DNA of 64,000 bases from Microvirga arsenatis (GCF_009910705.1 NZ_JAAAXJ010000003.1:186001-250000), one strand, 5' to 3'. Shown: positions 1 to 8,911, counted from the first letter of the stretch. Numbers and translations are program-made. The notes: generated by a model from the letters alone, not told the origin.

Positions 1-1
1 G

Positions 2-730
2 AACCGCAAACTTCCGGTTCGCGCTTTTGAGGATTTTTGCGCGAAATTCGCTCCTAAAGCTTTGGAATTCCTAGAGAAATCGGGTTCGCGCTTTGAAGAG
101 GTCGTGATGCCCCACGGCGGCTCTGCCGTATGGGTTGAAGCAGGCTTTCTCACGAAGCTCGCCGGAGGCATCATCGACTCGGCGTTGCGTGGGCGATTGA
201 AGGCCAACCAAAAGCACATGATCGCGCCATGTCAGGCTCTGATCGAGGCCTTGGGAGAAGTTGGTGAGGTCGCTCTGATCCACGAGGCTACCGGCTACCA
301 GTACCACAGGGCCCCCGACGCCCTTCAGGATCTGTTCTCTAAACTGATCCGCGAGACGGCTGCCGATTGGGAACGCCGGTTCCACCCGGAGTACTATTCG
401 GCTCTCTGCAAGCTGTGGGGCTTCAAGTACGGGAACAAGCATCGGGCTCTGCCGCCAGTCATCGGCAAGGTGACGATGGATTGGGTCTATGGCGTCGTGT
501 TCCCGCCTGAGATCATTGCGGAGGTGAAGTCTCGGGCCAAATCCGAGAAGCTGCATCAGTGGCTCACGGAGGAGGGCGGTCTAAAGCTCCTCGAAAAGCA
601 GCGTGACGCTGTGATGATGATTGCTCGCTCATCGGTCGATTACAAAGACTTCGAAGCTCGCTGCTCGGTTGCCTTCTATCGTCCCGGCCAGCAGGTTCTC
701 ATGAACTTCCCACAAGCGGAGGCGGCATGA
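2..730 (+). CDS. P63C-domain protein, 5' end outside window
   Basis: The reading frame is open to the left window edge, so the gene starts upstream; a TTG at 62 is probably not the true start. The visible part (about 242 residues) matches the P63C domain, named after a phage protein: an EATGYQ...R.ALQ block near residue 95, an RRF..EYY..L..L.G block, a P..IGK.T.D.VY...P block, and an HQWLTEEGG..L motif near the C-terminus. The molecular function of P63C proteins is not known; they occur in phages, plasmids and genomic islands. The gene overlaps the next one by the ATGA tetranucleotide at 727-730, which suggests translational coupling. It lies upstream of the tail genes and is probably prophage accessory cargo rather than a virion part. 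The family call is fairly confident; the role is unknown. Confidence 0.7.
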   Translation, partial: NRKLPVRAFEDFCAKFAPKALEFLEKSGSRFEEVVMPHGGSAVWVEAGFLTKLAGGIIDSALRGRLKANQKHMIAPCQALIEALGEVGEVALIHEATGYQYHRAPDALQDLFSKLIRETAADWERRFHPEYYSALCKLWGFKYGNKHRALPPVIGKVTMDWVYGVVFPPEIIAEVKSRAKSEKLHQWLTEEGGLKLLEKQRDAVMMIARSSVDYKDFEARCSVAFYRPGQQVLMNFPQAEAA

Positions 731-900
731 GCGACATCCGGAAGCAAATCCGCGCCCAGATCATCACGTATATGGCCGAGGCAAAAGCTAATGGGCTCGA
801 CCCCTACAAGGCAGCCAGGAGAGCCTTCCCAGGGACGCCTGATAATGTTCTGATTTTGGCCCTCTGCGATTTGGACTCTCAGGAAGAAGAAGCTTGGTAG
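727..900 (+). CDS. Small hypothetical protein, 57 aa, coupled to P63C gene
   Basis: An ATG at 727 overlaps the stop of the P63C gene (ATGA), and the frame runs to TAG at 898-900. The 57-residue product begins MSDIRKQIRAQI and is predicted mainly helical, with an acidic end (SQEEEAW). The tight coupling to a larger gene is the main reason to believe it is translated. No family is recognised. After the TAG the same frame continues for another 21 codons (to 963), which I take as chance. Confidence 0.5.
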   Translation: MSDIRKQIRAQIITYMAEAKANGLDPYKAARRAFPGTPDNVLILALCDLDSQEEEAW

Positions 901-972
901 CAGTCGATGGAAAAGACCATCGATGGCGAGATAGTCCGCAGGGCGCTCGAAAACCAAGCCTAGAAAAGAAGC

Positions 973-1007
973 GGCCCTCGTCAGTGCTGGCACACCGGGC
1001 GAGGGCC
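973..1007 (+). other. Stem-loop between 57-aa gene and 106-aa gene
   Basis: GGCCCTCG at 973-980 pairs perfectly with CGAGGGCC at 1000-1007. The 19-base loop contains a smaller GTGC/GCAC stem. No T-run follows, so this is not a classical intrinsic terminator. It could be a processing or attenuation hairpin or a weak terminator upstream of the gene at 1040. Confidence 0.4.
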
Positions 1008-1039
1008 TAACCCCAACAACTTAGATAGGATAAGTTGCC

Positions 1040-1360
1040 ATGGCTCATGGACAACATACGACACGTCGCGCCCTTTTAGTAGGGGCGGCAGCCACAATTC
1101 TCGCCGGGAACGTTGCTGGAGCCCCTCTGTCTAAGCAGCCAGAAATGCTCCGCTTTCGTGCAGAGCAGCTGATCCAAGACGCTTTGCGCGCTCGCATAGC
1201 TCTTGTTCTTCACCCTGAGACAGGCGGAATTTGGGTGACGGAGCCCGTAGACGATCCTCAGACCGAGGAGGAAATGCAGCTCTGGCATCGGCTGAAGCGG
1301 CGGCTGCATGATGACCCGGTACTGAAGGCGGAGGTGAAAGCGGTTCTCGCAGCATCTTGA
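1040..1360 (+). CDS. Hypothetical exported protein with Tat-like signal
   Basis: The 106-residue product opens with a TTRRALLVGAAATILAG stretch, a twin arginine followed by a hydrophobic segment ending near AGAP. This looks like a Tat-type or general export signal, with cleavage expected near residue 28. The mature part is short, helical and charged (about 78 residues) and no domain is recognised. It sits upstream of the tape-measure gene but separated from it by a minus-strand gene, and is probably a lysogenic-conversion type cargo gene rather than a tail gene. The start is supported by a purine-rich stretch about ten bases upstream. Confidence 0.5.
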   Translation: MAHGQHTTRRALLVGAAATILAGNVAGAPLSKQPEMLRFRAEQLIQDALRARIALVLHPETGGIWVTEPVDDPQTEEEMQLWHRLKRRLHDDPVLKAEVKAVLAAS

Positions 1361-1365
1361 AGCAC

Positions 1366-1391
1366 AAAGGGCGCTCTATGGGGTGCCCTTT
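1366..1391. terminator. Bidirectional terminator between convergent genes
   Basis: AAAGGGC (1366-1372) pairs with GCCCTTT (1385-1391), flanked by A residues on one side and a T-run on the other, so the hairpin has terminator form in both directions. It lies exactly between the convergent genes ending at 1360 (+) and 1376 (-) and overlaps the end of the minus-strand gene. Confidence 0.65.
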
Positions 1392-1765
1392 TTCTCAACC
1401 CAGCCACGGGCCACACTTCCCTCCGGCCCGTACTTCGTCAGCAATTCATAGCAGGCGCGTGGCTTGTTCGGTTTGTTTGGTTGTGAGTCAAGCTCAATGT
1501 AACGATTGATCCACTTGGAACGCGAAACGTCGTTCTCGACTATAAATCTGCCCTTCTGTGAGAAATCGAAGTCATCTGCACATAATTCGATGAGGAATGC
1601 TGCGTAAGCTACATGTTCAATTAAATCTCTGTCGCGTTTTTCTTTTGCCTCTATTTGCTCAGCTTCAGACTTATACCGCTGAATTTCGCTCTGACTGGAC
1701 GCCGGAAGCGCGAAAAGCAGGCTGGAAATACATAGTAAGGCGGATCTGTTCACAGGATACCTCAT
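1376..1765 (-). CDS. Small secreted hypothetical protein
   Basis: The 129-residue product begins with a typical Sec signal (NRSALLCISSLLFALPASSQS), with cleavage expected near residue 24. The mature part is charged with helical N-terminal heptads (KSEAEQIEAKEKRD) and contains two Cys residues that could pair after export. No family is recognised. It is transcribed against the tail operon and its start codon touches the tape-measure start (1764/1765), so its promoter must lie inside the tape-measure gene. Opposite orientation, own terminator and a signal peptide are the usual marks of a prophage moron gene. Function unknown. Confidence 0.55.
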   Translation of the reverse strand: MRYPVNRSALLCISSLLFALPASSQSEIQRYKSEAEQIEAKEKRDRDLIEHVAYAAFLIELCADDFDFSQKGRFIVENDVSRSKWINRYIELDSQPNKPNKPRACYELLTKYGPEGSVARGWVEKKGTP

Positions 1766-3725
1766 GGCCCAAGAACTTGAGACGTTGGTCGTTCGCCTCG
1801 AAGCCCAAATGCGGAGCTACGAGCGCGAGATGAATCGTGCCCGCACTGTAACAGCCAGGAACATGCGGGCAATCGAGAAGGATACCGTTACGTCGGGTCA
1901 AAAGTTCACGGCCATTATGACGAACGCTGGGCGGACGGCCGCGGCTGGTCTGGTTACTGGGCTCTCGGTCCTAGGGGCCGGTGGCCTTGTGGCAGGTTTA
2001 GGGTTCTCAGCCCTTGTGGATACCGCCCGGGCCGCAGCGGCTGAGCTGGCTAAAATTGGAGACGTCGCCGAAAAGGTTGGAGTCACCGCAGAGGCGCTCC
2101 AAGCTCTCCAGTTCGCGAGTGAACAGAACGCCGGCAGTGTGGAGGCGGTGAATTCAGGGCTAGTCCGCTTTGCAGCCGGGTTGGCTGACGCGAGCGCCGG
2201 AGGAGGGGAGCTTTACAAGATCCTCCAGGCCAACAATGTCGCCTTCACAGATGCTAACGGAAGGCTGCTGCCGGTGCTTTCCCTGCTTGAGCAGTTTGCC
2301 GATCTAGTCAAGAACGCGCGAACCCCTCAGGAGCAGCTAGAACTGGCCGTCCGTGCCTTCGGGCGGGCAGCAGGCCCTGAGCTACTCGGGATGCTCAAAC
2401 AAGGTTCAGCCGGGCTCCGGGAGATGATGCAGGAGGCGAAGGACTCCGGCGCGGTCCTCGAAAATGAGCTGATCGAAAAGGCGCGGCGTATTGATGATCA
2501 GTTTGCAAAGATCGCCCGAACAGTAGGGATGAATGTCAAGGGAGCGATCGTTTCCGCCGCCGCGTCCTTGGGTGAGTTCGCTGCCCTTCTCGATAAGGTA
2601 AAGGGGTATCGAGAGAACCTGGGAGGGGCGAATGTGCCAAGCCCGGAAGAGTTCGGCTTGGATCAGCAGATCAAAACGATCCAGGGACTTCTTGCTCGGC
2701 AGAACGGGCGGCGTACGAGCATCACTGCAGATAAAGAAGCTGAACTCCGCGACCTCTTGGAATTGAGAAAGCAACGCGCTCTCAAGAACCTCCCCGCGCC
2801 ACAGGTCCAGACGCAGCCCGCGCTCCCATCCCTGGTCGGCACTCAGCCGCCGCAGCCGGCAAAGCCGACTATCCTGCCGGCTTCCGGCGACGGCATGAGC
2901 AAGGCGCAGAAGGAGGCCGAGCGCCTGGCTGAGAGCTATCAGCAGATGGTGCTCGTCGCGAACCAGCGTATCGAGAACCTTCGCCTGGAACAGCAGACCC
3001 TAGGGCTGACGACCGCCGAAGCCGAGCGGTTGCGGTTCGAGCAGGATCTCTTGAACGATGCTCAGCGGGACGGGATCACCCTGACCGACGCTCAACGTGC
3101 GACGATCTCCCAACTTGCCGCCACCTATGGCACCCTGTCGGCTGCGCTTGAGACGGCGGAAGAAGCCCACGCCAAGCAGCAACAGATGATGCAGGACTTT
3201 CAGGGCATCGCCACGGAGAGCCTGCAGGGCATTGCTGCCGACATCATGGCCGGCGTGGACGCCGCGGAGGCGCTCGACAACGCCCTCAAGCGTGTCGCGG
3301 CCCGGCTCATTGACATGGCGCTGGATCAAGCCATCACGAGCCTGTTCAAGAACATGAACGGGGCGGGCGGGGGCAATTTCCTGTCGAGCATCGTCGGAGC
3401 GATCACAGGCCAGCGTGCTTCGGGCGGCTCGGTTCAATCGGGCGGCACCTATCTTGTCGGTGAGAATGGCCCTGAGCTCCTGCGAATGGGCCGCAACGGC
3501 ATGATCAAGCCAAACTCTGCTCTGGGGAAAGGGGCGGGCGGCGGAGGCCTTCAGGTCGTGGTCAACAACAACGCCAACACCCAGGTTTCCACACGTCAGA
3601 CGCAAGGCCCGCAGGGGCCGCGCCTTGAGGTGCAGATCGACGAGATGGTCGCTGCCGCTCTCATGAGGGGGGCCAAGACCGGGGACGCTCTCAAGGCCAT
3701 GCGGCGCAACCGGATGGGAGGCTGA
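1764..3725 (+). CDS. Phage tail tape measure protein
   Basis: The 653-residue protein has the layout of siphovirus tape measure proteins. The N-terminus (1-45) is helical and charged, ETLVVRLEAQMRSYEREMNRA. A Gly/Ala-rich hydrophobic segment follows at about 53-90 (TAAAGLVTGLSVLGAGG), then long helical stretches (about 90-560) with coiled-coil character. The C-terminus has a Gly-rich linker and a basic tail. It is short for the family, so a short tail is expected. It follows the lambda H-type position directly before the tail-tip assembly genes. Tape measure proteins set tail length and are ejected toward the cell envelope on infection. Start at ATG 1764. Confidence 0.85.
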   Translation: MAQELETLVVRLEAQMRSYEREMNRARTVTARNMRAIEKDTVTSGQKFTAIMTNAGRTAAAGLVTGLSVLGAGGLVAGLGFSALVDTARAAAAELAKIGDVAEKVGVTAEALQALQFASEQNAGSVEAVNSGLVRFAAGLADASAGGGELYKILQANNVAFTDANGRLLPVLSLLEQFADLVKNARTPQEQLELAVRAFGRAAGPELLGMLKQGSAGLREMMQEAKDSGAVLENELIEKARRIDDQFAKIARTVGMNVKGAIVSAAASLGEFAALLDKVKGYRENLGGANVPSPEEFGLDQQIKTIQGLLARQNGRRTSITADKEAELRDLLELRKQRALKNLPAPQVQTQPALPSLVGTQPPQPAKPTILPASGDGMSKAQKEAERLAESYQQMVLVANQRIENLRLEQQTLGLTTAEAERLRFEQDLLNDAQRDGITLTDAQRATISQLAATYGTLSAALETAEEAHAKQQQMMQDFQGIATESLQGIAADIMAGVDAAEALDNALKRVAARLIDMALDQAITSLFKNMNGAGGGNFLSSIVGAITGQRASGGSVQSGGTYLVGENGPELLRMGRNGMIKPNSALGKGAGGGGLQVVVNNNANTQVSTRQTQGPQGPRLEVQIDEMVAAALMRGAKTGDALKAMRRNRMGG

Positions 3726-3727
3726 GC

Positions 3728-4093
3728 ATGCCCCTGCCTGTCTGGCCAGCCTCAGTGCCGCACATGCCCCACACCCACAATATCCCGGAGCCCTTCCGAG
3801 GCGCTTTGGAAAGCGAGATGACGGCGGGCAACACCCGTTCCCGACGCACGGCAACCGTTGTGATCGGGGTCGTGGACATGACCATCCGGATGACGACGGC
3901 TCAGTTCCAGACCTTCAAAGCCTTCGTGCGCGACACGCTCAGCCATGGAACCGCGGACTTCCAAATGCCGGTGTGGGACCTGACGGGCTGTCCTGTACGG
4001 AGGGTGAAGCTCCGCAACAAGGGACATTACACCCCCATGCGTGTGGGCTCCGAGATTGACGTCTCCTTCTCCCTCGACGTGTGGGATCTCTAA
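3728..4093 (+). CDS. Minor tail protein, lambda M-like position
   Basis: The 121-residue product lies between the tape measure gene (stop 3725, two bases away) and the DUF1833 gene (next base). Its N-terminal PVWPASVPHMPH and the C-terminal block VGSEIDVSFSLDVWDL are the kind of compact beta-rich protein found at this position in many alphaproteobacterial siphoprophages, where lambda M-like tail-tip proteins sit. The assignment to the tail rests on gene order and on having no signal peptide or membrane segment. The exact structural role is inference. Confidence 0.6.
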   Translation: MPLPVWPASVPHMPHTHNIPEPFRGALESEMTAGNTRSRRTATVVIGVVDMTIRMTTAQFQTFKAFVRDTLSHGTADFQMPVWDLTGCPVRRVKLRNKGHYTPMRVGSEIDVSFSLDVWDL

Positions 4094-4630
4094 GTGCCGA
4101 TCTCCGCAACGCAAGCCTGGGCCGAGGCAGCCGCTTCCGCGCCCAAGGATGAGGTCATGCTCGTCACCATCGAGCTGATCCATCCGGTCTTTGTCGAGAA
4201 CGGGCAGCCGGCTCCGATCAGGGCGGTGAGGAACACGGTGGACATGAACTTCCGGCTTGAGGCCGGGGCGCCGGTGGGCGGCGGGACGGTCGTACTCTTC
4301 AAGGCCATCCCTTTCGACATCGACTACCCCCGCATTGGCAGCCTCGGAGCAGAGGCCACCATCCGGCTCGACAACGTGAACCGGGAGACCTCCCGCTATC
4401 TCCACGAGGCGGTGAAGATGAACACGCCCATCCAGGCGATCTTCCGGGGCTATCTGGCTTCCGACCCCAACACAGTCGGGCAGGGGCCCTACAAGCTGAT
4501 CCTGCGCTCTGTGAAGCGCAAGGGCAGCATTCTTGAGGGGCAGCTTGCCATTGCCCGCCCCCAGAACATGCGCGTTATGCGCGAGGTCTACGACATGGTT
4601 CGGTTCCCGTCATTGCTGCAGGCGTCGTGA
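4094..4630 (+). CDS. DUF1833 family tail-tip protein
   Basis: The 178-residue protein matches the DUF1833 family of phage tail proteins. It has ELIHPVFVENGQPAPIRAVRNT near residue 24, a central F.AIPFDID.P domain, an LDNVNRE motif, and the terminal MRVMREVYDMVRFPSLLQ. In related prophages this family stands immediately before the NlpC/P60 protein and is taken as the equivalent of lambda L. The start is GTG at 4094, directly following the TAA of the previous gene. The 3' end overlaps the next gene by four bases (GTGA). This is a confident family call; the exact place in the tail tip is inferred from gene order. Confidence 0.8.
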   Translation: MPISATQAWAEAAASAPKDEVMLVTIELIHPVFVENGQPAPIRAVRNTVDMNFRLEAGAPVGGGTVVLFKAIPFDIDYPRIGSLGAEATIRLDNVNRETSRYLHEAVKMNTPIQAIFRGYLASDPNTVGQGPYKLILRSVKRKGSILEGQLAIARPQNMRVMREVYDMVRFPSLLQAS

Positions 4631-5046
4631 TGGATCGTCTCGCCTTCTATGAGAGCCTGATCGGCAAGCCCTACAGGATCGGGGCGAACGGCGAAGATGG
4701 TTCTTTCGATTGTTATGGGCTGGCCCAATATATCCAACGAGAGCTAGCGGGCGTTCAATTGCCAGATGTGGACGCGCGGCCAGCAACAACACGGCAGCAA
4801 GCAGAAGCCCTCCTTGATCATCCGGAGCGCAATAATTGGGTTCAGATAGAAGAGCCAGAAGACTTGTGCTTAGTATTAATGGGGAATGTAGCCAAGAGAG
4901 ATTTTCATCTTGGGACATATGTAGTACCATCAACAGTAGGTGGAGTGCTTCATATTAGCAAAGAGGCTGGTGTTGTATTTGATGATATGCCCGCACTCAA
5001 AGCCTCTGGCTGGAACTACATGAAGTTTTACAAGAGGGTCTCGTGA
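4627..5046 (+). CDS. NlpC/P60-type tail assembly peptidase
   Basis: The 139-residue product has the NlpC/P60 cysteine peptidase signature: Cys in SFDCYGLAQ near residue 32, His in RDFHLGTYV near 98. It corresponds to the lambda K position, where such proteins help to build the tail tip and may open peptidoglycan during DNA entry. Start GTG at 4627 overlaps the previous stop, and an ATG follows directly. From about 4690 to 5040 the codons become clearly more A+T-rich than in the neighbours, with many AAT, ATA, GTA and TTA codons. That suggests recent exchange of this gene from another phage. The family call is good; catalytic competence was not tested. Confidence 0.75.
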   Translation: MMDRLAFYESLIGKPYRIGANGEDGSFDCYGLAQYIQRELAGVQLPDVDARPATTRQQAEALLDHPERNNWVQIEEPEDLCLVLMGNVAKRDFHLGTYVVPSTVGGVLHISKEAGVVFDDMPALKASGWNYMKFYKRVS

Positions 5047-5558
5047 ACCATCGGGGCGAGAATGTATCTGCCATCACGGCCGATCTCTTGCGGTCGGAGT
5101 TTCACTACGACCCTGAAACTGGAATATTCACCAACCGGGTCTTGCGCCGATCCGCCAAGCCCGGCGACAGGGCTGGCACTATGAAGCCGAATGGATATCG
5201 GCGCATCGGTATCCAGAAGCGCTATTACTATGAGCATCGCCTCGCATGGCTCTATATGACCGGATCGTGGCCAGACGGCGAGATTGATCATGCCAATGGC
5301 GATCCATCGGATAATCGCTGGTGTAATCTTCGTCAGGCTACACGCTCACAGCAGGGTGCCAATCGCCCTATTCAGAAGAATAACACTACTGGGTTAAAGG
5401 GCGTCCAGTGGCACAAGGTGCGCAAGCGTTGGATGGCCTCTATCAGCGTCAACAAGAAGGCGATCTGCCTCGGCTTCTTTGATACTCGCGAAGCTGCCTA
5501 CGAAGCCTACTGCACGGCGTCAGATAAATTCTACGGGCCTTACGCCAGAGTCGCATAA
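5043..5558 (+). CDS. HNH homing endonuclease with AP2 domain
   Basis: The 171-residue protein has an N-terminal DLLRSEFHYDPETGIFTNR segment and an HNH core (residues about 60-105: YEHRLAWLYMTG, EIDHANGDPSDNRWCNLR). A C-terminal AP2-like DNA-binding domain follows (GLKGVQWHKVRKRW, GFFDTREAAYEAY). This is the usual architecture of free-standing phage homing endonucleases. It sits between the NlpC/P60 gene and the J-like gene, where lambda has only gene I, and starts with a GTG overlapping the previous stop. It is probably a selfish insertion into the tail operon, not a tail component. Confidence 0.9.
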   Translation: MNHRGENVSAITADLLRSEFHYDPETGIFTNRVLRRSAKPGDRAGTMKPNGYRRIGIQKRYYYEHRLAWLYMTGSWPDGEIDHANGDPSDNRWCNLRQATRSQQGANRPIQKNNTTGLKGVQWHKVRKRWMASISVNKKAICLGFFDTREAAYEAYCTASDKFYGPYARVA

Positions 5559-5560
5559 CA

Positions 5561-8500
5561 ATGAAACTAGCGGTTAAGCACTCGCTCCTGGTCTTCGACC
5601 CGGAGCGCGACGACGTTCGCCAGGTCGAGAGCGGCCTCGTGCTCCCCATTGCCGAGCACAAGACCCGCAAGCGCAAGCCCACCATCGAGCAGGTTCTCGC
5701 TGAGACCGGCTGGCGGTTCGACCTGCCGACCGTCTGCAAGGTCAACGGTGTCTATTACAGCCGCACCGAATGGGCCACGCACCGGCTCGCCGCCAATGAT
5801 AACGTCGAGTTCCTGTCCCGTCCGCTTGGCGGGTCGAGCGGCGGCGGCTCCTCGGCCAAGAGCATCGGTGCGATCGTCGCCATGGTGGCGCTGACGGCGC
5901 TGGCCCCCTATGCGGCGGGCGCGATCTTCGGCGCCGGCACCATGATGGCATCGGTCGCCTCCTCCCTGCTCATCGCAGGCGGGGCGATGGCGATCAGCCA
6001 CTTCCTCAAGCCCAAGGCAGGCGGGCAGACGGCCGAGAAGGACGAGATCTACTCCTTCGGCTTCGGCGGCAACCAGGCTCGCCCGCTGCAGCCCATCCCG
6101 GTCGGCTATGGCCGCACCCTGTCCTTCCCGGACTTCGCCGCGCCGAAATACTCCGAGTTCGACGGCGACAACATGACGGAGTACGCGCTCCTCTGCCTCG
6201 GCTGCGGCAAGTACGACATCGAGGAGCTGCGCATCGCCGATACCCGGATCTGGACGAAGGCCAACGGCTACAACGCCTCCTTCCCGGGCATCAAGATCGA
6301 GATCGTCAACCCGGGGGAGAAGGTCAACCTCTTCCCGGTCAACGTGGTCACGGCCTCCGAGGTCTCGGGCATCGATCTTTCCACGAGCTTCTCGCCCGGG
6401 TTCACCGCCAATGCGGCCGGCACCGAGGCCAAGGAGCTTCTGTTCGACTTCATCTTCCCGTCCGGCTGCTTCTTCTCCTGGAAGGGCGAAACCCGCGTGT
6501 GGACGGTGGGTGTCGAGGTGCAGGCCCGCCCGGTCAATGCTGCCGGAGCTCCGACCGGCCCCTGGAACACGGTCTGGACCAAGGATTACAGCTTCAACAA
6601 GCAGTCGCAGATCCGCATGACCGAGCGGATCGAGGTGGCGAACGGCCGCTACGAGGTTCGGGTGCGGCGCACGAACCTGCCCATCAGCGAACTGGAGCAG
6701 GACTCCCGCCTCGGGGGCGCCGATCAGCTCGTCTGGTCCGCTCTGCGGGCGCACATCGATGGCCCCAACACCTTCCCGCGCGTGACCTGCATCGCCATCC
6801 GCGCCAAGGCGAACGAGGCGCTCCAGGGCATCATGAATGGGCAGGTGGGGGTGATTGCCACCCGCAAGATCCCGGTCTGGAACGGAACGGGCTTCGTCGA
6901 GCAGGCCTCCCGCTCGATTGCATGGGCGGCCCTCGATATCTGGCGCAATGCCGACTACGGCGCCGGGCTCTCCCTCGATCAGGTCGATTTCCAGTCGTTC
7001 TATGCCTACGACCAGCTCTGGACTTCGCTCGGCCACACCTTCGATCACGTCTTCAAGGAGCCGCAGACCCTCGACGACGCGCTCGAGACGATCATGAAGG
7101 CGGGGCGGGCGATGCCGGCACCGGTGGGCGACCGCCTGACCATCGTCCGCGACGAGCCCCGCGGCATCCCGCGCATGATGTTCACCGATTACGACATCGT
7201 GCGGGACAGCCTGGAGATCAGCTACGAGCTGGCGAACGACGATTTTGCCGATGGCATCGTGGGCGAGTACATCGACCAGACCACCTTCAAGCCGGCCGAA
7301 GTCTCGTCCGCCCCGGATGGGGTGACGCTTGCCAAGCCCGCACGAGTTCAGCTTCCCGGCGTGACCAAGCGCAGCCAGGCGGCGGGTCTGGTGCGCTTCA
7401 TGGCCGGCGAGAACCAGCACCGCCGCATCATGGTCTCCTGGACGGCCCGGGCGGAAGGCCGCCTGCTCAAGCGCGGCGATCTGGTTCTGCTGTCCTGCGA
7501 GGAGCCGGAGACCTGGGGACAGTCGGCAGAGATCGTCAGCTACAACAATGCCACCCGGCAGATCACCTTCGATCACGACCTCGATTGGGACGAGACCGCG
7601 ACCAACCATTACATCGAGGTCAGACGCCGGGACGGTCAGCCCTGGGGGCCGGTGCGCGTCACGCGTGGCACCTCAGACCGCATTGCCACCGTGAACGCCG
7701 CCGACATGGCGACGGAGGCGACCCGGCAGGGCATGACGCTCGCCGATGCCGTCGCCCGCTCGGATCTGGCCGACCGTCCGACTGCCGCCTTTTCCCCTGG
7801 GCAGCCTCGCACATTCCGCGTGCTCATCACCGAGGGCACTCCCGACACGGACGGGGAGCACATCACCCTGACCGGCGTGGTGGACGATCCTGCGGTCTAT
7901 GCCGTGGTCGAGACCGGCGTCACGCCGCTGCCGACCATCCCGGACGTGTTCTCGTCCTCCCTGCCGGTGGTGACGACGCTCGCGGCCCAGGTCTACCAGC
8001 GGCACATGAACCTCGTCCTGCAGGCGGGCTGGCAGCCGGCCAAGGGAGCTCTGACCTATGTTGCCGATGTCTCCTACGACAACGGGCAGACCTGGGTCCG
8101 GGCCTACAGCGGCGACAAGACCACGTTCGAGGCAACCGTCGCCGGGGCGCAGACGATCCGGGTGCGGGTGGCGGGCGTCACCTCGAGCAACGTGGTCGGG
8201 GCCTACAGCATCGTCATCGTCAATCCGCCGCCGCTGGTGCTGTCCAACGACTTCTTCATCATGAAGGTCCAGCCCGACGATCTCGTGCCAGCGCTTAGCC
8301 GGGATCTGGAAAGCCTAGGCCTTCTCGACAGCATCGCGGACTTGGGCGGCGAGGCCCGGGTCGTAGCCGAAGAGGCGGACGAGCGGGCAAGGGCTGCCAT
8401 TCTTCAGGTGGCCGAGGTCGAGGTCACGGCCGAGAAGGCGCTCGCCATCTTCGGCACCGATGTCGTGGCCGAATACGACAACAACGCCATTACGGTCGGG

Positions 8501-8911
8501 GAGCGCTTCACGGCCGTTGCCGACGTGACGGGGCAACTCATCGGCGCATGGAAGGTCACAATCGGGGCCAATGGCTACTTCACCGGCCTGCAGTTGGTCG
8601 GGGCCAGCGGCCCGGGCGGCTTCCAGAGCGAATTGAAGATCGCGGTTGACAAGCTCCTGGTCGGTGCCCCTGATAGCGGCTTCGGTGCCGAGGCTGTCTT
8701 CTCCATTGGCACGCGCAATGGGGTCGGGCGCATGGTCCTGCGTGGCGATTTCCTCGCAGACGGCTCGATCAACGCCAATCAGATCAACGTGCTCAGCCTG
8801 TCGGCTATCACCGCCAACATCGGCACCGTCTCGTCAAGCGCAAGCTACACGACGGGCGGCTTCCTGATCGACGGCCCGAACCAGCGCTTCGAGATCTGGG
8901 ACAACACCTGA
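5561..8911 (+). CDS. J-like tail-tip host specificity protein
   Basis: The 1116-residue protein is the tail-tip/host-specificity protein of the TipJ/lambda J type. Visible parts: a ubiquitin-like or entry domain at the start with CKVNGVYYSRTEW; a Gly/Ala-rich hydrophobic segment at about 105-150; the hub core with GGNQARPLQPIPVGYG and LLCLGCGKYDIEELRIADTRI; a region with WNAIRAH-like and AALDIWRNADYGAGL motifs; fibronectin-like beta segments around 780-880; and an attachment region at the end. It ends with a TGATG overlap to the first small paralogue. It recognises the receptor and plugs the tail tip. Confidence 0.85.
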   Translation: MKLAVKHSLLVFDPERDDVRQVESGLVLPIAEHKTRKRKPTIEQVLAETGWRFDLPTVCKVNGVYYSRTEWATHRLAANDNVEFLSRPLGGSSGGGSSAKSIGAIVAMVALTALAPYAAGAIFGAGTMMASVASSLLIAGGAMAISHFLKPKAGGQTAEKDEIYSFGFGGNQARPLQPIPVGYGRTLSFPDFAAPKYSEFDGDNMTEYALLCLGCGKYDIEELRIADTRIWTKANGYNASFPGIKIEIVNPGEKVNLFPVNVVTASEVSGIDLSTSFSPGFTANAAGTEAKELLFDFIFPSGCFFSWKGETRVWTVGVEVQARPVNAAGAPTGPWNTVWTKDYSFNKQSQIRMTERIEVANGRYEVRVRRTNLPISELEQDSRLGGADQLVWSALRAHIDGPNTFPRVTCIAIRAKANEALQGIMNGQVGVIATRKIPVWNGTGFVEQASRSIAWAALDIWRNADYGAGLSLDQVDFQSFYAYDQLWTSLGHTFDHVFKEPQTLDDALETIMKAGRAMPAPVGDRLTIVRDEPRGIPRMMFTDYDIVRDSLEISYELANDDFADGIVGEYIDQTTFKPAEVSSAPDGVTLAKPARVQLPGVTKRSQAAGLVRFMAGENQHRRIMVSWTARAEGRLLKRGDLVLLSCEEPETWGQSAEIVSYNNATRQITFDHDLDWDETATNHYIEVRRRDGQPWGPVRVTRGTSDRIATVNAADMATEATRQGMTLADAVARSDLADRPTAAFSPGQPRTFRVLITEGTPDTDGEHITLTGVVDDPAVYAVVETGVTPLPTIPDVFSSSLPVVTTLAAQVYQRHMNLVLQAGWQPAKGALTYVADVSYDNGQTWVRAYSGDKTTFEATVAGAQTIRVRVAGVTSSNVVGAYSIVIVNPPPLVLSNDFFIMKVQPDDLVPALSRDLESLGLLDSIADLGGEARVVAEEADERARAAILQVAEVEVTAEKALAIFGTDVVAEYDNNAITVGERFTAVADVTGQLIGAWKVTIGANGYFTGLQLVGASGPGGFQSELKIAVDKLLVGAPDSGFGAEAVFSIGTRNGVGRMVLRGDFLADGSINANQINVLSLSAITANIGTVSSSASYTTGGFLIDGPNQRFEIWDNT

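Noticed and set aside
5567..7609. Long minus-strand frame (680 codons) opposite the J-like gene
   Set aside because: It is the complement of a GC-rich coding region, with low-complexity Arg/Gly/Asp composition and no ribosome site; a shadow.
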